From Xiphophorus maculatus (taxonomy: Eukaryota > Chordata > Actinopteri > Cyprinodontiformes > Poeciliidae): a DNA stretch of 64,000 bases. Made by a program: the position numbers and the translations under genes. The DNA lies in contig NC_036454.1 in assembly GCF_002775205.1 (NCBI RefSeq), positions 14,342,882 through 14,406,881 on the forward strand. The letters run 5' to 3'. The notes beneath the pieces were generated by a model, which saw only the letters and a list, made by a program, of their open reading frames with translations, ran no database searches and was not told the DNA's origin. Shown here in pieces: positions 1 through 11,511 of this stretch. Position 1 is the first letter of the stretch. Each line of letters begins with the position of its first letter.

Positions 1-128
1 AAGAACAGTGTGCAAAGGGAGAGGAAGAAAAGAAGGAAGAGGAGGAGGAGGAGGAGGAGGAAGAGGGCAGCTCAGTTGAGGAGGCCAACAAGCCGGTGCT
101 GACGAGAAAGATATTGAATTTCAATTAG
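1..128 (+). CDS. possible C-terminal end of an unidentified gene (partial, Glu-rich)
   Basis: An open frame runs from the left edge to a TAG at 126-128. It reads as an acidic stretch (about ten Glu in a row from a GAG/GAA run at 34-66) followed by an ordinary-looking tail, SSVEEANKPVLTRKILNFN. An AATAAA sits at 222-227, about 95 bases after the stop, as expected for a gene end. The upstream part is outside the window, so neither a splice acceptor nor the family can be judged. The alternative is a purine-rich microsatellite that happens to be open. I do not recognise the protein. Confidence 0.28.
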   Translation, partial: EQCAKGEEEKKEEEEEEEEEEGSSVEEANKPVLTRKILNFN

Positions 129-663
129 CAAACACCTAAATTTACATACAGCCTACATAGTGATGCTTGGGTAAGCAATTTAACAATTTCAAACAGCTGC
201 TTGGTATCATTTACATAAATTAATAAAGCAAATTAAAATTCCATTGAAGTTGTTTTCTTCTTTCCTGCATGCATTTCCGCTTGCTTCTGTTAAAAAGTGA
301 GTAAAAGTCTCAGTAAAGGGTCAAGGCAACAAGTTGTGGGCGATCCAATTTGGGACTCCCGGGGGAGATTAGATCTCCGCCTGCTTCGACTAAATGTACC
401 AGCAGGTACCTGACAGGTCGGCTCGCTCTGTAGCCAAGTCCCCTCTCCCTCTTTGTCAGTGGCACATTTGGTTCATTCAAGGAGCAGCATGTAATTGAGA
501 TCTGCCAGCACCTGCCAGGGTCGAAAACCAAACACGTTCCTTGTGCCCAGTCTCCTACTGTCTACACTCCCTGTGAGCCTAAACCAAATCAGAATCCAAA
601 AACAAAACAAAAACAAAAAACGTCCAAATCATGGACCAGATCCAAGGAGCGCATCTTGATCTG

Positions 664-699
664 AACATGAAGGCATCTGGTTTTTGATGCCTTCATGTT
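664..699. repeat. perfect hairpin, 14-bp arms
   Basis: Arms 664-677 and 686-699 are exact reverse complements with an 8-base T-rich loop. No transposon ends or target duplication are visible around it. Confidence 0.9.
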
Positions 700-1519
700 A
701 AGCATTTCAGTGGATTTAAATATTTCTGCAGTAAGAGGAAAATGAGTCTGGTGGTTTGAGGTTAGTAACACAAGCCAAGGCAACATGGATTTGTCAGATT
801 CAGCTGGACAACATTAAAGGAAAACTGGAAAACAAACAAGTTTCATGTAAAAACAGCATCAGACTTTCAGGGACAAACAGTTCACACTTAAAACATTTTG
901 TGTCTTTTTAAGAAAAAAAAGACGCCTCTTTCATTACAAAGTGGTATAAAGGTATGGGGTTGTTACTGTTATCAAAGTGAACCAACGTCTTAAAAAGTTG
1001 TTTTTCTAATAGGTCAAAATTTCCTAAATATTCAGGTAGTGTGAAGCACATAGTAAGTTGCTCCTCCCCGACCTGTTTCTGCACACGATCACTCAGCTGC
1101 CTGGCTGATAGAACAATATTTACCCTTGGTTTCGAAAAAGTCCAATTTGTGTCTTAAATATTTCTCATTGAAAAAAATATGAACAGTCAGTGTGGAAACA
1201 ACAATGGCTATTAATGTAATATTTTAAATAGAAATAGTTTAGACACTAATAAATTCAGCAATGTCAATCCAATATTTTTTCTTAAAACTGTGCATTAAAA
1301 TCAAAATGATGAATACTCTGCTGTGAAAAACACAATCATTACTCCCAGTCAGAAGAAACAAATTGGTAAACGCAAAACATTTTTTTAAACAAACATCTGC
1401 CAGTATAACCAACACTTTCAATTAGAACATTTTGTAAATTTATAATTAAAATGAACCCCGGTTTAATCTCCAGTTCACTCCTTTGTGTCTCCCTCTATTG
1501 CTTGGTTCAGACGAACCAG

Positions 1520-1930
1520 TGCTGACATGTGCCTGCTATTTTAGTGCTGTCTCAGGATGCAACAGCGTTTAATCAGCTTGTTAAAAAGGTGAGGAATCAG
1601 AAAATCATTTCCTTTCTCTTCAACACTCCCACTGCCCAACCAGGTGGGAGCCTCCAGGGTGCAAAAGAGGTGTTACGTTTTAATTTCGAGGTCAAGTCAT
1701 TAGTGGACATTCCCACCACAGGTTTCTTGTCATCATTTAGATCTCAGCTCACATTAACTAAGACACACCCTCCTCAATCCATTAAGGTGGCCGTCCAACA
1801 GGGACAGCTCCATCAGAGGCAGACTTAAACAGAGTTATTAGTTTCCTTTTGCAGGCTAATTGGTCCGGAGGAGGCCCAGACTGAAGAGTCAGCCACTAAT
1901 CCAAGCACACTGCGACATTACTGTGTTCCA
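1520..1930. promoter_or_regulatory. candidate conserved non-coding block
   Basis: The base composition is more balanced than in the AT-rich flanks, with homeodomain-like TTTAATC, CTAATTGG and CACTAATCC motifs and no recognisable repeat. A 99-codon open frame (1529-1828) crosses it, but it has no splice sites and no known resemblance. Conservation is only suspected. Confidence 0.22.
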
Positions 1931-3104
1931 ATTTTCTGAACTACAAAGCCTTTAATGAAAACTATTTAAAAAACTCCAGGGATATTTTAAAACAATAAAA
2001 CATGTTCATGTAGAGCCAAGTTTTACGTAAACTTCATGCAAGAGTGGAAATAGCCTTATTTGGGATTTCTTTACGATATATTCATAAAAAAAAAACAGGT
2101 TCATAAATATATATGTATATAATGAAAGGCACTGTAATACAGAGCAGGAAAACTAGTGTGCAACAAAGCAGACCTGCATTAAGCTATAAAAACTTGATTT
2201 GAATTATGGCCACTTCAGCCTGCATTTCTCCAGCTAGGTTGCTCCGCATTGTGTATTCTAAAGGGGAAAGATATGAACTACTGTGCAAACATTTTAGTTA
2301 AATTAATTAAGTATAGGTCTCAAGTGACTGACAACAGGAATAGCATTACATAAAGCCCACCCTGACAAGAAAATCCACTCATCTTAGGCAACAATCTGGG
2401 AAAACAAAACAAATTAAGGCTTCAAATTTACTGTGATGGATTACCTGGCTAAAACAATTTTCAAGTCTGTGTAAATTGTTTTCACACTGAACAAGACCGA
2501 ATGGCAGTAGATTAGCTCCTCTGGTGGTATAAAACAAAAGCTCGACAAATACCAGCACACTTCTGGACACCAGAACACTCTGCCTGAGGAGCTGATGAAG
2601 AGAAAGTGTGGGAGGCTGGAACCCTAAAGAAAACGTTACACCTGTGGAGCTAAATGAGTTATAAATTCAAGGAAAACTGCAACAAAAAAGAAAAAGTCAT
2701 TTAAACACCCACAGCCTTGCTACGTTTGGTTGTTTTCCTTAATGCAATCAGCTTTGAAAACAACAGAAAACCACCAGACCTGAATTATAAGAGTTTCATT
2801 CCATTTTATTAAAGTAAATGCATGTCATGTTGAATTGTCAGAACATGTCTGTTGGTTTGAAAATTATTTTTCCATCAGGACTCTGTGTGTGAAAATGGAG
2901 GACATCTCTAGCTTCGTTCACTGCATTCAAAGGTGTTCTGCAAGGATCAATTCTGGGGCTTTTACTTTAAGAATAAGGGCTGCACAAAATCACAAAAAAA
3001 AAAAAAAAAGTTTTATAATGTTTGCGTACAACAGAAAAGTGTCTTCCAATGAATAAATTCTGAAATCTGCAGACTTAATATCTTCTTCCTCTACCTACAG
3101 TGAA

Positions 3105-3215
3105 GATAATGAGTCAGGAGGTGGTTCTGTAAACCGAGGGTTGCTGGTTGAACTCCATCCGTCTCAGTCAGCTTTGTGTCCTTGAGCAAGACACTGCCTG
3201 GTCTTGACAAGGTCT
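3105..3215 (+). repeat. tRNA-derived SINE-like relic
   Basis: The stretch contains a degraded polymerase III B-box-like GGTTGAACTCC near 3148, followed by the phrase TGTCCTTGAGCAAGACACT, which is typical of fish SINE and core-SINE bodies. No clear poly(A) tail or target duplication is seen, so this is an old fragment. Confidence 0.42.
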
Positions 3216-3491
3216 ACTACAAAGCTTTGAGATTTAAACTAAAATATTTAAAACCCATCATTGTTTACTGGATGGTCTGCTTTGTCACTATAAAGAGTCA
3301 AACCATTTGTGTTATGCTAATTTATAAAGTTATTCTTTGTTTTCTCCCTTAATGTTTAAAATTTTACAGTTAGTCCAAAATTATTTCTACCCCTACCAGA
3401 TACCAGATCCAAACTTCAGATTGGACTGAAGTTTATTTTTATTCAACCTGTGTGTGTGTTTCTTACAGGAAATGAAACAGTTTTTTCTAAA

Positions 3492-3516
<25 letters not shown>
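3492..3516. repeat. (AT)n microsatellite
   Basis: Uninterrupted AT dinucleotide run of about 25 bp. Confidence 0.95.
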
Positions 3517-3522
<6 letters not shown>

Positions 3523-5963
3523 TAACCAACAAGGAGTAATAAATTTGAAGAAAAAAAAATCTTTTTTTATTCACATTTTGTCAAAATACTCATTGAGCGC
3601 TAAAAATTATTTACACTCCTCTCAATTAATGACTGGGATTGACCCAGTTTCGGGTTTAACTAAATTATCCAAAAAAGTGCATCAATTCACCATATTTCAA
3701 GACACGCAGTTCAAAAGGACTTTGCCTCATACAGAGATGAAGAAAGAAAATGTTTAATATTTCTACTTATTTAAGTACTCAAACATCTACTGTACATGGC
3801 CATGTTTTGACTGGACCGCTGAACATCTCAGAATCTTAGTTTTGGTAATATTTTCAGTGACATTTGAGGGATCTTTTTCATACATAAAATGCCAATGTGT
3901 TGTATTTTAGAGTCATTTTCAGCTACTCTCATGTTATCCACAACACCTTCATGAATATGATTCCATATCTTAAAACATGTATTACAATAATAAGTGGAAA
4001 AACTAATAGCATTTGACTGAATGGCACTGAATTTAGGAAGTAAATATAAATAAATAAAAGATGATAAATAAAAGAGAAAGATAATTTTATCAGACTTGTA
4101 AAAAAAACTTTACCAACACATTTCAGTCATAGAATATTTTCTTGGCTTCACTTTTAGTTAACTTAATGCCATTTGATGGTAGAGCAAGATCCTTTGGCAC
4201 AAGACAGCTTTGGTCAGCATCACCTGGTTTTCATTTCTTGACCATTGTATTGTTACTGCTCAACATGTGAGCCAATTGCCAGCGAATCTTCACCCATTAA
4301 TAACACAGTAGTACATATTAGGAGCTGGTGCACAGACCCCTCAGAGACGGAGCCATCAGCTCCAAGTAGAGTCAAGTCTCTGTCCTAAGCACCACATTGA
4401 TATTGCACCTGTAATTGGAACTCTGGTGTCACTACTTCGTCTGAGGGACTTACATAAACAAGTACGAAGGAGATAATCCATTTATCTTACCTTGTGTCGA
4501 AGTGGGACACATCATTACGCACAGACCAGTAAGTGCAGAGGTCTAACTAGGCTTGTATGTTTGCAAAATGGATGGAGCCACAGCGAGTCTGTGATTTCTC
4601 TGGAAAGAAGCTCAGCTCCTTTGTGAGTTGGAAAGCAGAGAAATCAGGGGAAAAAAGGGCGGCCAAGAACCGTTTGAGTCTCAGGGTTTTCTTTAGTGCT
4701 CAACTTTAAATGTGCGGCCTTCAGATTGTGAATAAGATGGTTTTGTGGGAATTTCTTAAGGAATTTGCACTTTCTAATTCCTCCTGCACACTGTCCACAT
4801 TTTCTCACAAATGCAAACAGCCATTCCCTCTTGGATGTTTCTTCAATTCCCCATTCAGTGCCTCTCAATGGTTACAGTTTGGGAAAGCCTGTTGAACGGC
4901 CGCCATTATTTTTTTTTCCTTGAATCTCAAGCTTTTGGGCAGCCTTCACAGAAAGCACAGTCTGACAGCGATACTCAGACAAAGGTGAGAAGGCAACAAA
5001 GGCGTCTGAGTTAGTTTGGTGGGCGACAATGGCGCCAACAGGAACGCATATGCTGCATGACAATTGCATTGTTATGGCGAGTCTGCATAGGAGACGGTGA
5101 GCCTTTCTTTGAGTGCTTGAGGGTTGTCACAGTTCAGTAAATATCCCCTAGAAAGACCCAGCAGGGGGTTTAAATATGTCCAGCTGCAACCTTTTTCAGG
5201 CCAGAGCAAATAATACTTTAAAAGCAGCATGAGGAGGACTACAGGTTATTGTACTGATGAGTGTATCATCTTTGTTCTCTATTTCAGCATAAGGAAATGT
5301 CCTGCAAAGACACTATAAAGATATATAAATGGCCCTAAAAGTTCAACATGGGTATCATTTTTTGCCTAGGTTATCAACATTCAGCAGATCTTTGTGTGAG
5401 CTTACATTCATCATTGACTGTAACTCTAAATACAGCTAGTCCCATGTTCTTCTGAAATCTCATCTTGATGTGTGAACAAAGTGTGTGCCTGAGCTAACCT
5501 CCCCAGATGGTTCTCAGTTTGAGCACTTTGATTTGTATCCAAACCTTTAAATCATACATTAATATTTGCCATGAAAACACAGGCCAATGCTCTGGAGTTC
5601 AGTATCTCAAGTACAAAAAACAGATGTAGACGCACATTTCTTGGACTTCCTTCACTCCAAGCGTGACCATTCTTGTTGATCCATCTTTGATTAGAGTAAC
5701 CTACACTTCATTAAGTTTCTCAGCTTGACCTGAGACAGCTGTTGCAGCTTTTTTTTAAATAATCATTTTCAAAATGCAATCGCTCTTAAAGTTGCTCAGG
5801 GCCCAAAGGGATTCGACTGATTTGCTTAAAGTTGCTTCTGGTTCTGTTTGGAGCAGCTGTTTTATTCACTATCAAAGACTGCTTGTCGTGTTATTTCCAT
5901 TCAGACTGTTTTCTCCCCATTTACCCCTCCTTCTTTTTTTTCCTTTTTATTTCTCTGTGCTTT

Positions 5964-6441
5964 GTAAAAGTATTTACACCCATTTTGTTTCATTAAAACG
6001 CCAATTTTCAATCTGATTTATTGGGACTTTCCTTAATAGTCCAATATAAACTAATGCATAATTGTCTAGTGGAAAAAAAAATAACACATAGCTTTCAAAA
6101 TTTCTTACAAATAAAATTTGTTGCGGGCTTTTATATTAATTCTTAAGGTAGAAACCTGAATATGGAAGTCTGGAACCACTTTTCACTGTGGTTGTAAACT
6201 CTTCTTTGCTAATTAGATTAATTAGCTTTGCTATGACTTCTATCAAAAAGCTTTGCCACAGCATGATGTTGCCACTGCCTTTTTCCACCATAGGAATGGT
6301 GTGCTTGGGGTGATGTCCAAAGTTAGTTTTTCCCCTACGCAGTGTTTAACATGTGGAACTAACATGTCTAATTTTGCTCTGGTTTGATGCCATATAAAAT
6401 CTAAATTAAACATAATTAAGTACTTTTGCGAAGCACTGCAT
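5964..6441 (-). mobile_element. Tc1-like DNA transposon relic, internally deleted
   Basis: The left end (AAAGTATTTACACCC) and the right end (CTTTTGCGAAGCACTGCA) resemble the terminal repeats of a common fish Tc1-like family. The centre carries the antisense of the KHGGGSIMLWG transposase segment (CACAGCATGATGTTGCCAC, about 6260). At under 500 bp it is too short to encode a transposase and is riddled with stops. Confidence 0.6.
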
Positions 6442-6659
6442 CACCATCCTTACTAGCTTCTTTCCATCTTTCTGCATTGGAACCATTATCCAGAGAGTTT
6501 CCAGGCTGATGCTCCAGAGTTGACCATTATTTCGGTTTTAACATGTAGTTCCACAATCATTGTTTTTCCATGCATTAAGTTTCACTATGTCTCATCTTTG
6601 TTTTGCTTTGCTTTTATTCAGTGTGGTTTCTGAACCACAAAGTGCAAAGGTAAAGCCTT

Positions 6660-7340
6660 CTTGTTTATTGTCTGCATTTACAAGAGAGCGTGAGAGGTCA
6701 TTTCCACATTCGGCAGTGGCGACAGTTTGCTTTTAACCCTTGACCCTAACAGCAGGAAGAACTATGAACCATTCAACACATTTCCTGCGGCAGCATTTTG
6801 CCACAGATTTCATCAGAAACTTTTACTTTTTTGTATAAGCACAAAGGTTTTGCAGAACTGCAACATTTGGCAATTGAGGTCCCTCTTTGGAGACCCCAGG
6901 ACCATTTTATTCCTTTTTCTGCATACACACATTTACACGGCACAAACAAAAGGCAGTTCCTCCTCAATCCTGCCCGTTTGGGAAAGGGGTCATGGAAGTC
7001 AGGCTTTTTGGATCCATTTTCTCCCAGAGAGGGCGACGGAGCTCAGTGTCACTCCACCTCACACTATATTAGCATGAAATCAGAAAACAGACAGATTCAG
7101 ACTCTGACTTGCTTTCGTTCTTGTCCCTACGGCATCTCCCCTAATGGACCAGCGGGCGTGGGATGCTGAGTTTGAGCTGGGGTGTAGACAGGGGTTAGGG
7201 GGTCTGCAGGATGACAATAGATGGGGCAGAAGGCCAGGCAAACCGGGAAATTCGACGGCTCGCCTGAGCTGTGCAATCAGAGACATTTTAGATCAGTTCA
7301 AGCTGACCGCCATCAACCCAACACAGCAAAGATTGCTGTA
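6660..7340. other. GC-richer intronic block, function unknown
   Basis: Several overlapping frames of 60-123 codons are open on both strands, which reflects GC content rather than coding: none shows splice sites, a start context or a family. The segment near 7250-7380 looks repeat-free and could be conserved. Confidence 0.2.
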
Positions 7341-7754
7341 AGGGTCAGAGCTCCCTCCCTATGCATGCTGCTGTTGGCTGACCTATACACAAATAAAAGA
7401 TGAACAGGAGAAAATAAAAAAAAAACTCCTTCATGCATATTAAAAAGAAAGACTCTCCCACCCCTCACCTTTGTCTCTGTTGACCCAGAGACCTGTCAGA
7501 TGAGGAGAAAGGCCATCAAACAGGCCTAAACAGAAAGCTGACATGGACTGCTGACCATGACCCGGAACTGAGCACAATGGGGCAGTCTGGGCGAGGTTGT
7601 AAGGGAGGCAAAGAAGGTGTGTAAGTCGAGATGATTTGCACGCTGAGTGAAAAAGAAACATGAGCCAAATTTAGTCTGAACAGAAGGAAAGATGGAGGAC
7701 TGGAAAAGAAACAATAAGACAGGAACAAAAATAATAAATATTTATATTAAATAT

Positions 7755-8225
7755 GCACCAATCAGATTTATCCTGGCCAATATCAACTTTTGATTTCCTT
7801 GAGCTGCAAATTAAACAAAAGGGTTAAAGTAAATGCAGCGAAAATTTTAACGTTTCTTCATTTTTATTGTTTTGTTCTGTATTTTTGTCTAATTCATATA
7901 ACTTTGAGGCCAACGAAATTAAAAGGCACATTTTGATTAGTTTAGAAAACAAACACTAACCAGGGTTTTCTTTGCCGATAACGATTTATTTTAATGTCTA
8001 ACCTACAAGCTCACATTATTTGCACAATAACTGTGAAAATACAACACAAAATACAAAAATACGTGGACAACAGCTTCTTTCATGGAGGTAGTAGTTTGAA
8101 ATCCAAACAAAACCAAAGGGCTTATGTTTTGTTTATATAAAGGTATTTTTAAGCACATGTCCCTAACATGTATCTGATTTTTGCAAAGCTCAAAAGTGCA
8201 TCAAAGTGCTGGCCGATGTATTTAT
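7755..8225. mobile_element. possible hAT-type MITE relic
   Basis: The stretch opens with GCACCAATCAGATTTATCC...GGCCAATAT and closes with GGCCGATGTATTTATGG. Both phrases are typical of fish 'gcaccgat/ggccgat' MITEs. The ends are too eroded to define a target duplication. A second piece starting with the same phrase lies near 19525. Confidence 0.28.
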
Positions 8226-11200
8226 GGACAAAAGATGGTGGGAATACTTCTGGAAGTTTTGCAGCATTTCTTGTATTAAAAACAGCTTTTTGAGTATTAA
8301 AACTGTGGATAATAGATAAGAATTACAAGCTGATTAATTGGTGCTTCTTAAATATTACTGAGAAATAATAAAACTCAACACAAAAAACCACATTGTTCCT
8401 GAAATGACAACTTTCTAAACACAAGAGTGAAAGGGGGAATCCCTTTGAAGAGAAAACTATGGCTAGTGTAGAAAAAGTTAGAGCACTAGGTGAGAAAAAA
8501 CGAATACAAGAGCAGAGAGGAAGCAGGTTAATGCTGGATGGAGACGGCAGGACGACAAAGGGCAAAAGACACAAACAGAAAGCGGATTAGAGAGGTGCCG
8601 TGGCCCTGAGAGTTCACCATGCATCTCGACCCAATATCCTCTGCTCTCACCAAAGATAATAGAAGAAAAGAAAGGAAAACCACAGGAGGGACAGGAAAGA
8701 CATAAACACAACAAGCAGATGTGTCGTCTGGCCTGCGCTAAAATTAATCCTCGACCCACAGCTTGCTTTCCTCCTTTTATCAGTCATAACAAAGGGAGAC
8801 CTTCTTTTGCTTCAGGTCTGGACAACAGAGGTGGCTGGACACCGAATTTACGTCCTCGCTGAGAGACGAGACAAGGAGGGACAGCGGGAAGTACGGGATT
8901 TGGGGAGATGTGTGGGAAACACGGGTGAGCCACTACATGCCAGGTCAGTTTGAGGTCTGATGGAAGGAGGAAGATGAAAGAGAGAAACCATGAGATCTGG
9001 GGAGGGGTTTGGTGAAGCTAGCTCAGTGGAAAAGAGAATCAAATTCAGAGTTCCAGTACGCTCAGGCGTTCTGTTGAGCCTGAGTGGGTCTGAACTGGAA
9101 ATAAAGAAGGGGAACCATTGACAAAAGCAAGCGAAGGCAAAGAGAGGTAACAAGACAACACCCGCCCTGAACTGATTTCAGAACAAATTCTCTTGTAACA
9201 GACTTGTGGTTAAAATAAGCTCTTAAGTTTGCTTCAAGAGTGCTGGTGTAATGGTACAAAACAAAACAATCAGGATTTGGCAAAAACTTTGTTTTTAAAG
9301 GCCTGGTGCAGGACATTTTCTCTATGCTTCAGTCAAGAGAAACAAATGAAAACAATTTGATTTTATCATGCTTTAAAACTTGGAAAAGTTACCAGTAGAG
9401 ACCTGACTGTAGGTCTAGTGAGATGTTTTTAAAATTCATAAATCATATGCAGGCACAGCCGATGCACAGAGATGTTACATAACAATAAGACCACTTGAAA
9501 ACGGTTGATGTAATTGTTACGAATTTCTTTGAATAAGACTCCACTGACAAATAAGAATAAACAAATGTTTCAACCACATTGGAGTTATTTTGGTATCTAG
9601 ACCACAAAGTGTGCAAACATAATCAGCAAAAGCTGGCCAGTATAGTGGCACAAAACTTAATATTTACATAATGCATCAGCAGATATTTGAAATCTAACTT
9701 AAAATAATATTTGCCTTTTTTTCCCCAACCAAAATTTCTTATTTGCTCTTTACCAGCTTCCTACTTTAGCATCTATATTGGTGTGTGAAAAAATGTGTTT
9801 GTTTAAACTTGAGGTCAGTTTATTCGCTTATCAAAATTTCAAGTCTTGTTACATCTTTGAAGTGTCCATTTGGATTCTGATGTTTTTCAAAGCGAGTATG
9901 TATTGGTGGAGAATTCAATTCTAGAATTCATGTGAATTCTATTATTTTTATTTTATTTTCATATGTTAGGGTTAACTGATGACGTAAGGATTGAAATTCA
10001 CAAGATTCCATAATTTGGTTTAATACAGGGAAGAGCATATGACTTGCATAAATAAATGTATTGTGTTAATCTGAGCAGATAGTTTTAACTAGCATTGTGT
10101 TCCTCCTGAAGACTATTTTAAATATTTTACTTCATAGAAAACAAATCTGAAATTTCTCCCTGTAAAATCTTAAATTCTCAGGTGAAAGTCAAAAGGTATT
10201 GTGATTTTATATAAGACTCTTAGGCAAAAAATATGAAAGGATGGAAGAAGGTTAGGAGATATCACACATACTATGGTTGCAAACGTAAACAAACAAACTC
10301 CATTGATCGTATTCTCCTTGCACCACTTCTGATGGACGTGGTGCAGCTTCTCCACATGAAGCTGGTTTCTCACCAGCTTCTCATCAATCCCAACATGGCA
10401 ACCTTCTTAAAGATACTTAGTTTTGATTGGTCCCTGCGAGACAAACTCGGTAAACCTTTACTTTTGGAGTACTGGCCCCCAAATCCCCACACAAGATTAG
10501 GCTGTGACCTGTAGCACAGACAGCAGATGAGCAGGGCTGGACACACACTGAGCTGGAGAGTCACAGGAGTCTTGTTCTGCAGAACATTTAAGCCTTGAAA
10601 GAGCTCGAAGCACAGGCTAATACACTGCAAGTGTGTCTGTGTGAGCGTGTTCAGCTGCTAATTGTTTTCTACTGTTTGGAAGCAGGCAGCCTCAAAAGCC
10701 ATCTGTTTTATTCAAGTTTGGAGGAGGGGTATTAATGCCTTTATTACAGAGCTGTTGGAAGCGAGAAAAGACCAAAAATTGGGCGACTGAGAGGGAAAAT
10801 AAGACATTTAAATAACTTTTAGACAGTTTCTGAAGTTGATGGTTTGAAAAAATGCAAGTTTTTTAGTCTCAAAAAAGTCACTATAAAGTACAAAAAGTAG
10901 ATCATGTATTGTGCATATGCTAAAATGTAAAACTTTACCTTACTCAATGTTTAATAGCAAAGGCCTTTTGCAGAAATACAGAAGAAGTTACTTATCTCTT
11001 CAAGACAGACTGAAGTAAAAATGTACATTAGATCAAATTTTCAATAGCCTTTGTAAATTTACCAGAGTGATCTGGTAAGTAAATACAAAACTGGTTCTGC
11101 CCTTTTCAATGCTCAAGCCCACTTAAGATGAAGAGACTTCAATAAAACGGTATTAGGTGCAACGTTTGGCCAATGAAGCAGGTTGTGGAAAAGCACAAAA

Positions 11201-11476
11201 ACATCATTTAACAGGTTGTTCTGGAAAAGAAGTTATTTGGTCTGAAGAGACTTTAAACAGGTTTCCTACGCATCTTTAATTTCAAAAACTCAAAAACTTT
11301 TCCAGGCTTAAATTAGATTTTGTCTGGAGTTTATAGAACATTCTCATCATTTAAGTACAAAATATTTACCCTTAACTGGCAGAATAGTAATCAAGTCTTT
11401 TCAATATGTTCCATAAATTATGCATCAAAACAAATGCAGTAATTGGCTTCCTGCTTGTGTAACTTGTATACAAGTA

Positions 11477-11511
11477 GGGACCAAAACATGAATCGGGACC
11501 AAAACATGAAT
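11477..11511. repeat. 17-bp tandem duplication
   Basis: GGGACCAAAACATGAAT occurs at 11477-11493 and again at 11495-11511, separated by one base. It looks like a recent local duplication. Confidence 0.9.

Noticed and set aside
3148..3160. tRNA gene suspected from a B-box-like word
   Set aside because: No cloverleaf or A box of the right spacing; fits a SINE relic.
6727..7169. Overlapping 116- and 123-codon frames
   Set aside because: Several frames are open at once on both strands, which points to composition, not coding.
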